64,000 nucleotides of DNA from Candidatus Melainabacteria bacterium. Its GTDB lineage: Bacteria > Cyanobacteriota > Vampirovibrionia > Obscuribacterales > Obscuribacteraceae. The position numbers and the translations under genes were made by a program. Shown here piece by piece: positions 28,111-36,382 of this stretch; the stretch's first letter is position 1; each line of letters begins with the position of its first letter. The stretch covers positions 141,152-205,151 of the forward strand of contig RXJR01000011.1 in the NCBI GenBank assembly GCA_003963305.1. Reading direction: 5' to 3'. The notes beneath the pieces were generated by a model. It worked only from the letters and a program-made list of their open reading frames with translations, was not told the DNA's origin and made no database searches.

Positions 28111-30309
28111 ATGACACGTCGCCGTAGAAAGGGTGCCACGCTTGGTTTGGTGGCAATATGCGTCCTTGTAGTTATTGTCATCGGTACCGCGGTGTTTTTC
28201 CTCATCAAAATCCTTGGCGGAGGCCGAGAAATAGCCAATGCCACCGATGCAGGCGCGCTGAACGTGGCAAAGCACATCATACGTGATGCAAGAGTCAACA
28301 CCCCGGCGCAGTTTCAAGATTGCGAATATCCACTCGGATGTGGATACATCAATCTGCTCACCTACAACCGTTGCGTAGCCAAAGCGATCATGATTGCCGG
28401 TAATGCCTCAAACATGACGGGACCAGGTGCTTATAAAGCAAATGCCAACGCGCTCATCGATCAATTAGAGTCAATGGGAAGTGAACTAGCAGGCAAAATT
28501 ACCAGTTCGAACAATTATTTCAATGACGTAAACAACACCGTCCGAATGGCATCTTTTATAGGCATCAAAAACGAGACCCCCTGCGAAATCGCGTATATGA
28601 AGCCAGCCGGACCAACGAACGTTTTTTTTAACGGGCAGCAATTAGCTAACGGTTTGACAATTCCTGTTTCAACAACAACTGTAGGTCCCAAAAATCAAAA
28701 TAGCTATGTTGCTGTTGGAACCGGACAAGGCTACATGGCTGGTTATTCACCGATCACTGTGATGGGACGAACAATTTATGGAGTTCCCGTTTTTCCACAA
28801 CAAAATCCGCACTTGGTTTCATTTTTCGATTTCAGCAGTTCTGGAAAACCTTTTGGTTCGGCGCCACCAAATGCAGTGAAACTCGGCTCCAGCACAACAG
28901 AAATGAAGACACAAATGCTAACCGGAGCAATGGCGTGCGCAATTGTCGGAGCAGTTGAAAATGGTTCACCTGGTGCCGGCGGCTCAAACATAGGCACATC
29001 ACTTCTCGGAAGCGGTTTCCAATTTCCTGCAGCCGCCTCCTACGGTTACATCGAATTTGGTAATTTCCCGGCCAATCAGACGCCACCTGGCTATGACCCA
29101 AAGGACTATAGCGACAATATATTTAACAACGAATTGATGTCTCCAGGATTTACCGCATACGGTGAAAATCAGTCGACCCAGTTGAGCAATTTCGTCACAT
29201 ACAGTGCAACGGCGGGCGCCGCACAGGCTTGGGTAGAGTGGGCTAAAGGTGTCAAGAAAGGGCAACAATTACAACAAGACACGGGTCAGACAGTAACGAT
29301 TCCAGACGCCCCGAACATCGACGGTTACACTTACGTCGGTCCATCAAATGAGGACTTGAGCGGTAGTCCATTGAAACCAGGCACTAAGCCGAGTCAAAAA
29401 CAGATTGACTGGCTGGCAAGCATGGTCGACAAAAGCGAGAATTGCTTTGCCGACCTGGCGTTCAGAGAGGGCTTGATGGGTGCTTGCGTAGCGGCACTGC
29501 CTTCCATGCAACTTACGTACGGTCACAAAGTGCCAGACTTGAATCCAGGTGGTTCGCAAAAGTTCTCCCAGGCAGATTGGGCAAAAGCAGAATTGCTTAC
29601 TTTGTTTGAGGGATTGAATCCACAAAACGGCAATTACAATAACTATGCAACAGTAAATCTGACATCGGGAGCGCCAAGTTCCGGATTAGGCATCTATCCG
29701 TCAAGCCTTATAAGCGGGAAAGTTCCGAGTAAACCGCCAAATATGCCGACACCTGAATACACCTTGCCTCTACAGGGACCAGGCACTATAAAACAGTTGA
29801 TACAAGCCGTGCAAGATCCAGGCTGCGCCAATGACACAATAGCTGCAATCGCCAACCGTTGCAAACAGATCCAACCGCAGACAACGGATGCTGATATAGA
29901 CAAGCTTCTCAACACGACTCTGGAGATGGCACCACCGAATACACCTAAGTGGGAGAATGCGCACAAAATATATATCTATCTTCCCGGAGGCGATTTGAGC
30001 GCGAAGCTTATCATCAGTGAATCTCCGCCCCCGAAGTTGACCGGCAATCCTCCTGACGGCTGCTGTTCTTATCCAAATACAAATAATGCTTGCTACACGA
30101 ACACTTATTACCTGGACGGATCAATTGTCGATTCAGAACACGACCAGAAAGTGCACATTAGACCGTACCTGGAAATCGACGATACGAATCCATTAAGATG
30201 CATCGATCACGCCGACTGGCAGCCAGGCTCAGGAGCAGACAACAATTTTGGTAGAATGACCTTCACCGAAATTGGCTTAGGTACTACGACTTTCACACAT
30301 ATCAACTAA
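28111..30309 (+). CDS. TadG-like (Flp pilus TadE/G-type N-terminus) large exported protein (732 aa)
   Basis: GAGGAATC lies before the ATG. The start MTRRRRKGATLGL, a hydrophobic helix (about 12-34) and then IANATDAGALNVAKHI match the N-terminal helix of TadG-like proteins, where AADAAALAGA is usual. The rest (about 690 residues) is a large extracytoplasmic domain rich in Asn, Gly, Pro and Thr with scattered Cys, ending in a Thr-rich strand. It lacks an evident VWA MIDAS motif, which many TadG proteins carry. No tad ATPase, secretin or prepilin peptidase lies nearby. A small secreted protein follows after 9 nt. Confidence 0.7.
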   Translation: MTRRRRKGATLGLVAICVLVVIVIGTAVFFLIKILGGGREIANATDAGALNVAKHIIRDARVNTPAQFQDCEYPLGCGYINLLTYNRCVAKAIMIAGNASNMTGPGAYKANANALIDQLESMGSELAGKITSSNNYFNDVNNTVRMASFIGIKNETPCEIAYMKPAGPTNVFFNGQQLANGLTIPVSTTTVGPKNQNSYVAVGTGQGYMAGYSPITVMGRTIYGVPVFPQQNPHLVSFFDFSSSGKPFGSAPPNAVKLGSSTTEMKTQMLTGAMACAIVGAVENGSPGAGGSNIGTSLLGSGFQFPAAASYGYIEFGNFPANQTPPGYDPKDYSDNIFNNELMSPGFTAYGENQSTQLSNFVTYSATAGAAQAWVEWAKGVKKGQQLQQDTGQTVTIPDAPNIDGYTYVGPSNEDLSGSPLKPGTKPSQKQIDWLASMVDKSENCFADLAFREGLMGACVAALPSMQLTYGHKVPDLNPGGSQKFSQADWAKAELLTLFEGLNPQNGNYNNYATVNLTSGAPSSGLGIYPSSLISGKVPSKPPNMPTPEYTLPLQGPGTIKQLIQAVQDPGCANDTIAAIANRCKQIQPQTTDADIDKLLNTTLEMAPPNTPKWENAHKIYIYLPGGDLSAKLIISESPPPKLTGNPPDGCCSYPNTNNACYTNTYYLDGSIVDSEHDQKVHIRPYLEIDDTNPLRCIDHADWQPGSGADNNFGRMTFTEIGLGTTTFTHIN

Positions 30310-30318
30310 CGGAATTGT

Positions 30319-30750
30319 ATGATTAGCCGCGCCAGCGCATCAATTGTCGTCGCTCTAGGTTTCGCACTTTTACTCCACGCGAGTTCTGCTAGCGCGCAAC
30401 AAAACAAACCTAAAAAGGTTTTGCCCCCAATCCGCACAAAACCGTTAGCAGCACCGCTAGCGCTGCCGGATGTGCCTCAATACGGTGGTCAAGCGCGTTT
30501 CATCAGCGGAGAGAAAGTGGATGTGGCAGGTGAAAATCTTCGCCAGACCTGGCACATCCGCGAACACCGCGCAGAAGTCGTTAATTGGTACAAACAAGCA
30601 TTAGCAAATGCAGGATGGACTATCGCCGCTGCAACCAAGGGCAGCGTAACCGGCATCAAAAAAGATGGATTGATAATGATCGTCGTTAACGAATTGCCTC
30701 TGGCTGACAATTATCGCTCCGAATTGATGATTCAATACTCAAGAAAGTAA
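30319..30750 (+). CDS. secreted hypothetical protein (143 aa)
   Basis: Residues 1-26 are a signal peptide (FALLLHASSASA-QQ). A basic Pro-rich segment follows, then a compact domain of about 85 residues with the pattern VVNWYKQALANAGWTIAAAT, typical of small periplasmic sensor-like or DUF domains that recur in lipoproteins. It is 9 nt downstream of the TadG-like gene and likely co-transcribed. Confidence 0.75.
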   Translation: MISRASASIVVALGFALLLHASSASAQQNKPKKVLPPIRTKPLAAPLALPDVPQYGGQARFISGEKVDVAGENLRQTWHIREHRAEVVNWYKQALANAGWTIAAATKGSVTGIKKDGLIMIVVNELPLADNYRSELMIQYSRK

Positions 30751-30773
30751 CTGTGCATTAACCTGCTCGAGAA

Positions 30774-31370
30774 TCAGCTTTCTGTCGCAGCCTCATCCTG
30801 GTCGACAGCTGCCACCAAATGCGGTGGGATAATCGAAGCACCACGACCGCTCAATAACAAGTGCGAAGACAACGCCATCTTGAGAGCTTGAACGATGTGT
30901 TCGCGTTGCACCTTATACACATCTCTCTCGGTTTCGTTTAAGCCATCCGGAAGGTATGCTCCAAAAACTTCTATGGCTTCGTTGTAGAGCGGAACAACCT
31001 GCGGATAGAACTTCAGCTCTTCGGCGTTTGTAATTCCAGCTGCCACCCCCATGTCATCAGACATGCCATCTGCAATATTCAAAATTTCATCAACAAGAAC
31101 GGCAAAAGCAAAAATGCCAGGTTTAGTCTTATATAGAAGGTCGTTTAACCAGCCAGTGGTAGGAAAAGCAATGGACGGCATTGAAGCGTATTCTGGCCTG
31201 GCTTCAGCTATCATGGCTCGGATTTCGGACAGAGACCAACGACGCTCGAGCAAACCAATAGCTAGCCGATTCTGGTCCCAGGGCACGTTCCACGCCTCGA
31301 GAACAGCAAAGAGATCGACCTTCATTCGATCGAGCGCCAGCGCTTCTTCTTCTTCAGCTTCGGTCGTCAT
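30774..31370 (-). CDS. hypothetical soluble protein (198 aa)
   Basis: The ATG at 31370 is preferred over a TTG at 31385. The product starts with an acidic helix ([19 protein letters not shown]) and is helical throughout, with no signal peptide or membrane helix. Segments such as [20 protein letters not shown] suggest a small helical domain. No family is recognised. It converges with the secreted gene ending at 30750. Confidence 0.7.
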
Positions 31371-31463
31371 ATCGATGGATTCCAACCTGCAAATACGAGA
31401 ACAGTCTCAAGCACAATTCTTGCATCGATTATAGAATATGCCTGCTGAGACCCTGGAGGACAT

Positions 31464-31841
31464 ATGAATTTCAGACCAATCTTAATGATCGTAGCTATTT
31501 GCAGCTCTGTCGCAAGCTCCGCTTATGCTGCCACAAAAGCGGTGGACAAAGATTTTTTGGAATTCTGGAAAGGTTTCAAAGTAGCACTGCAGAAAAACGA
31601 TAAAAAAGCACTGGCATCAATGACCAAACTGCCTTACCTTCAGGATGAGAAGAAGCTGAATGAGGCGGCATTCATCGCCCAGTCGGAAAAGATTTTTCCG
31701 CTCGCGACAAGAAAGTGTCTACTGAAAGAAAAGCCGATAGCAGATAAAGACTCGGTGATGATCTTTTGTGGTGAGGAGATTTTTGTATTTTCGAAAGACA
31801 AGGGCAAGTACAAATTTATTGAAATTGGTGTGAACGACTAA
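31464..31841 (+). CDS. secreted hypothetical protein (125 aa)
   Basis: GGAGGA precedes the ATG by 4-5 nt. Residues 1-22 are a signal peptide (ICSSVASSAYA-AT). The mature part is a Lys-rich domain of about 100 residues with two Cys (KCLLKE, FCGEE) that could form a disulfide. The pattern FWKGFKVALQKNDKKALASM resembles small DUF4440/NTF2-like or stress-type exported proteins, but no family can be named. Confidence 0.75.
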   Translation: MNFRPILMIVAICSSVASSAYAATKAVDKDFLEFWKGFKVALQKNDKKALASMTKLPYLQDEKKLNEAAFIAQSEKIFPLATRKCLLKEKPIADKDSVMIFCGEEIFVFSKDKGKYKFIEIGVND

Positions 31842-31844
31842 CAG

Positions 31845-31913
31845 CGGTGCAGCCGGGACGGCTGCGCTCCATGACTTACGTTATCGGTGCAGCCGGGACG
31901 GCTGCGCTCCATG
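31845..31913. repeat. two REP-like hairpin repeats
   Basis: A 29-bp sequence occurs twice, at 31845-31873 and 31885-31913, 40 bp apart. Each copy contains a perfect hairpin, GCAGCC-GGGAC-GGCTGC. They lie between convergent genes directly after the stop at 31841, so they may end transcription or protect mRNA ends. The form resembles repetitive extragenic palindromes. Confidence 0.8.
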
Positions 31914-31926
31914 GGCAAATAGAAGG

Positions 31927-32397
31927 CTAGTGAAGGTTTTTGAAAAGACCTACACCCAGGCCGATAGCGCCGCCGATTGCTGCGCCCTTGAAGGCACGGC
32001 TGCCTCCTCTGCCGCCTGCCCAGCCTATCCCCAGACCGGCAGCCGTTCCTGTTGCCACATCGCGTGCGATCGGGTGCCGCTTCAGAGTGCGACTGGAGCG
32101 AATCAAGCCAACACCGGCTCCGGTGCCGGCGCCGATTGCTGCACCACGTACGACACCATGCCCGGTCAGTCCACCGACCAGTGCACCGCCGGCGGCACCA
32201 ACACCGCCTCCGATTGCAGCCGCTTTCACTTTAGGATGTCGCTGCCAATACGTCGTCTTCTGAGCAACCCTGACTTTCGTGGTACCAGCTTTGTAAGTTG
32301 TCGTTGTTGCACCGGCAATCTGCATGGTCCCTAACTGCAACGCGCAAACAAGAGATACTGCCGTTGCTGCGTTCTTCGCATATCCATTCAACATCAT
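31927..32397 (-). CDS. glycine-zipper protein with signal peptide (156 aa)
   Basis: The ATG at 32397 has GAGG 5 nt upstream; a GTG lies two codons earlier. A signal peptide (about 1-30) is followed by a short basic stretch and then Gly/Ala-rich repeats of the form AAIGGGVGAAGGALVGGLTG and GAAIGAGTGAGVGL. These are glycine zippers that pack as membrane-embedded helices, as in OmpA-like lipoproteins and YMGG-type families. Role unknown; outer-membrane or pore-like association is likely. Confidence 0.8.
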   Translation of the reverse strand: MMLNGYAKNAATAVSLVCALQLGTMQIAGATTTTYKAGTTKVRVAQKTTYWQRHPKVKAAAIGGGVGAAGGALVGGLTGHGVVRGAAIGAGTGAGVGLIRSSRTLKRHPIARDVATGTAAGLGIGWAGGRGGSRAFKGAAIGGAIGLGVGLFKNLH

Positions 32398-32497
32398 CTT
32401 CACCTCAGCCGATTACTTCTGTCACTCATCAGCGCAAGCCGGAATGACATCAATATACACGCTGACGATCATGCAAACCGAACAGTTCCCGAAATCC

Positions 32498-35400
32498 TCA
32501 CCTGGTGGGAGTGTAAGTGTCTAATAACTCTTTGCAATAGCTCTGCACCTGCTCGTATATACTGTGCAATTGCATGTAAAGAGTTGGTGCCAGATCCCAA
32601 TTTTGTGCGACTGCTGTTTGTTCGAGTTCCTTGCAAAGCACCGCCATATCGGAAGACCCCATCGATCCACACGATCCTTTCAGCTCATGAGCAGCGGATT
32701 TCAACTTGCTCGAATCTTTAGCAGTGACAGCGTCGTATATGCGCGTCAACAAAGTATCAGTGGATGACGTGAAAACACCGATCAACTCAATGGCACCATC
32801 TATACCGCAAGTCTCTTTCAAGGATTCAAAATTCAACAACCCCGGCGGTCGCACATATACACTGGCCGGAGACTCGTTCTTCTGAGCAGGCTGCACGCCT
32901 CGCCATGCGGCCGAATCTGTTTTAAACCAGCGCAATAAGACCTCTTTGAGCTTGGCGGCAGTGACGGGCTTGCTCACATAATCATCCATGCCGGCTGCGA
33001 TACATTTTTCTCGATCACCTTGCATAGCGTGAGCAGTCATGGCGATAATCGGAATGTGTCGCCCGGTCAGAACCTCAGCCTTGCGAATTGCGCCTGTCGC
33101 CTCGAATCCATCCATATCGGGCATCTGACAGTCCATCAGGATAAGAGAGTAGGGCGTATGATTGACGACTTCAACCGCTTCTCGCCCGCTGCCGACAACA
33201 TGCGCTGAAAATCCAAGTTCTTTGAGCAGCATCATTGCCACTTTCTGATTTACCGGATTATCCTCGGCAACCAGCACCATACCTGTCTTCTGAAAAACTG
33301 TCATTTCGGCTGTCGTGTTCAATCGTGGCGGCATGTACGATGCTAACGATTCTTTCTCGGCCCTGTCTTCAGCGCTCAGAACGAGAGCGATGCAATCAAA
33401 AAGTCGCGACTGCTTGAGCGGCTTGATCAGGTATGCAGAGAAACCAGCTTGCAGAGCGCCTTCGCCAAGCCTACCTTTATCTTCAGCAGTGCATAGAATC
33501 AATTTAGTCTTGCTCAAAATTGGATCTGCCTGCACGGTTTGAGCAAAAGCAAGCCCAGCCGAATTCGGCATAGTGAGCTCAACAATGGCGAGGTCAAACG
33601 GCTTTCCACTCTCAACCGCCGCTCGCATCGACGTCAGCGCATCGTTCAGACCCGGTACAGTCTCGCAAATCATGCCCCAATTGGCAGTGTAATCTTGAAT
33701 AATTTTGGCGGTGCCTTCCAACGTTTCGACAAGCAATACGCGCGTATTTTCAAGATCGAATTTGCCTCGATCGATGGGCTGCTCCGGAGCCGCTTGAGAG
33801 CGCTCCAGCGGCACGGAGAACCAGAAAGTCGAGCCCCTACCTTCAGTGCTGCGCACACCGATTCTGCCACCGAGCAATTCCACCAGCAACTTCGCAATTG
33901 ACAGCCCCAGACCTGTGCCACCATAACGACGCGTAATTGAACCATCAGCCTGAGTGAAAGGTTGAAACAACCTGTAAACGGCTTCCTGAGGCATGCCAAT
34001 GCCGGTATCGCGAACCGAAAACTTGACGCGGCAACGTTTCTCGTCCATGGCATCTAACGTTGCTTCAACAACAACTTCACCGCTTTCAGTAAACTTGATC
34101 GCATTGCTCAATAAATTGAGAAGAATTTGACGCAAACGCCCAGGGTCCCCACGCAACGATGTAGGCACATCCGGGGCGACATAGGTCATCAAGGAGAGTT
34201 TCTTCTGTCGCGCTTGACCGGCGATCAACTCCGCCGTACCCTCGACGACGTGTAAAAGCTCGAAGTCGACAATTTCCAACTCCAACTTGCCTGCTTCGAT
34301 TTTGGAAAAATCAAGGATATCGTTGATGATATCCAGAAGCGCTCTGGCGGAATCTTGAATGATGTTCGCCACCTCGACCTGCTCGTCGGTCAGTCTCGTG
34401 CGCATCAACATATCGCTCATGCTGATTACACCATTAATCGGTGTACGAATCTCGTGACTCATATTGGCGAGAAAAACAGATTTAAACCGCGACGCTTCTA
34501 AAGCCTGATCGCGAGCCTGTTCCAGCTTAGAGGCAAGCGACTTGAGCTCGCGATTGGCGTTGGCCAGCTCAATCACTCTTTTCTCCAGCGCTTCATTCAA
34601 TCGCTCAATCTGCTCTTGAGCGCGCTTCCGTTGCTGCACACTGCGCAGCAATGATCGTACACGAGTGACCAGCTCAGCCGGATGGAATGGCTTGAAGAGA
34701 TACTCGTCAGCACCAGCCTCCCAGCCCTGCAACATGGCTTCGCGCTGTGTGAGCGGCGTCAATAGCACAACTGGAATAACAGCACTTTCAGGTCGAGATT
34801 TAACTTCGCGACAAAAACTCAAACCGTCTCGTTTCGGCAACATAACTGCAGCCAGAATCAAGTCAGGATGCCACTCATTAGCAAGAGCAAGCGCTTCTTC
34901 TCCGTCAGCAGCAAGCTTGGTCATGCACATTTCATTGAGCAATCCCTGAATGTATGTTGCCAACTCCGCATTATTTTCAGCGATTAGCACTCGCGGCAGA
35001 TGCTTTCCAACTTCAGTCTTATGCGGCTGCGGAGCGACGGTTACAGACTGCATAACCGGTGACTCGACCCGAGGCAACAACGCGGCTGGAAGTTCAGTCA
35101 CGGGCGCGAAGACATCGACAGTAAAAAGACTTCCCTGCCCGGTGCCGCTACGCACTGAAACCGTGCCATTCAATAGATCTGCGTACTCTTTAACAAGGGA
35201 GAGCCCCAGTCCGACACCTTCAACGTGACGTGATGAGACTTCGTTCAACTGTTTAAATTCCTGAAACAGCGACTTCAACGTTTCATCAGGAATGCCGACG
35301 CCGGTATCGAGAACTGACAACTCGAGCCGATCGTCCTTGTGGCGTAACGAGACTTTAACCTGCCCGCCGGCCATAGTAAACTTCACCGCATTTGATATCA

Positions 35401-35977
35401 AATTGGATACTATGCGTTCGTACATATAGCGATCGATCATGACAAACAAATTTGCTTGCTGAGGATCATAGGTCAAGGTTATGTTTCTCGAAGCAATGAT
35501 TGACTGGAAATCTGAAACTACAGCCCCAGTTAAAACTGCAACATCTACCGGCTGCCGACTGACCTGAATCGAGCCGGATTGCACTACAGAAAAATCCAAG
35601 AGCCCGGATACCATTTGCAGCAAACGCACGGAATTGTTGTGGATTGTGCGAAGCAGAGCACTTTGATCAGCGGTAAGTGCGCCATGATTGCCCATCAGCA
35701 ACGACTCGAGCGGCGCGAGAATCAAAGTGAGCGGCGTACGCAACTCAGTTGAAACATTAGCCAGCAGGGTAGCTCTACGGTCGTTTGCACTCTGCTTAGA
35801 TTTGTCACCGCCAAGAAAGCCGACTTTTAGCTGCCTGGTTCGCTCCGATTTATCCCTATTGGAGTCGTTGTTGGACGACTCGCCTTCATCGGACGACTCA
35901 GAAGACTCCTTTGACGAGGAGCCCAATCGCCTTAAAACTTTCCAGGAGCTCTTGAAAAACCCGCTCATTCCGACCAC
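32498..35977 (-). CDS. hybrid histidine kinase with an inactive first kinase and receivers (1159 aa)
   Basis: Numbered from the GTG at 35977 (an ATG at 35968 is an alternative). After a Ser-rich start come six modules. First, HisKA-HATPase 1 (about 68-290) has Thr77 where the phospho-His should be (NVSTELRTPLT), but an intact N-box and G-boxes. Receiver 1 (about 328-446) has Ala377 instead of the phospho-Asp. A coiled coil leads to HisKA-HATPase 2 (about 500-725) with His508 present (MSHEIRTPING). Receiver 2 (about 745-865) has Glu800 in place of Asp. Receiver 3 (about 900-1018) is complete (Asp949). The Hpt domain has His1097 (AAHELKGSCGSMG). The working relay is therefore His508-Asp949-His1097, while the front half is probably regulatory. 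No membrane segment is seen. Confidence 0.93.
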   Translation of the reverse strand: MVGMSGFFKSSWKVLRRLGSSSKESSESSDEGESSNNDSNRDKSERTRQLKVGFLGGDKSKQSANDRRATLLANVSTELRTPLTLILAPLESLLMGNHGALTADQSALLRTIHNNSVRLLQMVSGLLDFSVVQSGSIQVSRQPVDVAVLTGAVVSDFQSIIASRNITLTYDPQQANLFVMIDRYMYERIVSNLISNAVKFTMAGGQVKVSLRHKDDRLELSVLDTGVGIPDETLKSLFQEFKQLNEVSSRHVEGVGLGLSLVKEYADLLNGTVSVRSGTGQGSLFTVDVFAPVTELPAALLPRVESPVMQSVTVAPQPHKTEVGKHLPRVLIAENNAELATYIQGLLNEMCMTKLAADGEEALALANEWHPDLILAAVMLPKRDGLSFCREVKSRPESAVIPVVLLTPLTQREAMLQGWEAGADEYLFKPFHPAELVTRVRSLLRSVQQRKRAQEQIERLNEALEKRVIELANANRELKSLASKLEQARDQALEASRFKSVFLANMSHEIRTPINGVISMSDMLMRTRLTDEQVEVANIIQDSARALLDIINDILDFSKIEAGKLELEIVDFELLHVVEGTAELIAGQARQKKLSLMTYVAPDVPTSLRGDPGRLRQILLNLLSNAIKFTESGEVVVEATLDAMDEKRCRVKFSVRDTGIGMPQEAVYRLFQPFTQADGSITRRYGGTGLGLSIAKLLVELLGGRIGVRSTEGRGSTFWFSVPLERSQAAPEQPIDRGKFDLENTRVLLVETLEGTAKIIQDYTANWGMICETVPGLNDALTSMRAAVESGKPFDLAIVELTMPNSAGLAFAQTVQADPILSKTKLILCTAEDKGRLGEGALQAGFSAYLIKPLKQSRLFDCIALVLSAEDRAEKESLASYMPPRLNTTAEMTVFQKTGMVLVAEDNPVNQKVAMMLLKELGFSAHVVGSGREAVEVVNHTPYSLILMDCQMPDMDGFEATGAIRKAEVLTGRHIPIIAMTAHAMQGDREKCIAAGMDDYVSKPVTAAKLKEVLLRWFKTDSAAWRGVQPAQKNESPASVYVRPPGLLNFESLKETCGIDGAIELIGVFTSSTDTLLTRIYDAVTAKDSSKLKSAAHELKGSCGSMGSSDMAVLCKELEQTAVAQNWDLAPTLYMQLHSIYEQVQSYCKELLDTYTPTR

Positions 35978-36382
35978 CGTTGTTGCGGCTCAATCTATTG
36001 AACATCAAACGCTTATTGCCGAGTCACCACCTCTATTATGACTAAACAGTGTGTTTTGGAACCTAGGAAGGGGGATAAATACCAACACTCAAACCTATAA
36101 CCCTAATAAAGTTATACAGCAGAGATGACAAAACTAGATGTCGAGAAGGTTTCTTGAAAGACTTGCATTGCCCTCCATGTTCACCATATCTGATACCGCA
36201 AGGACGGATGGGGGATTTAAAAGTCTTAGCCTATTATACTACATTAGCCACAGGTGAACGTCCAGACCTCGCTCCAAACAGCCGGCATCAGGCTCCAACA
36301 GCCAGGTTCAGACGAAGAATTGGAAACGCAGCCAGCCGATCCAAAAACTCTTCAAGCAACAATAATTTTTGCGAGAATTGAA
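35978..36382. other. 405-bp intergenic region
   Basis: This lies between the hybrid kinase and the TPR gene, both on the minus strand. No convincing ORF, RNA gene or clear promoter was recognised. It is somewhat AT-rich in the kinase-proximal half. Confidence 0.5.
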
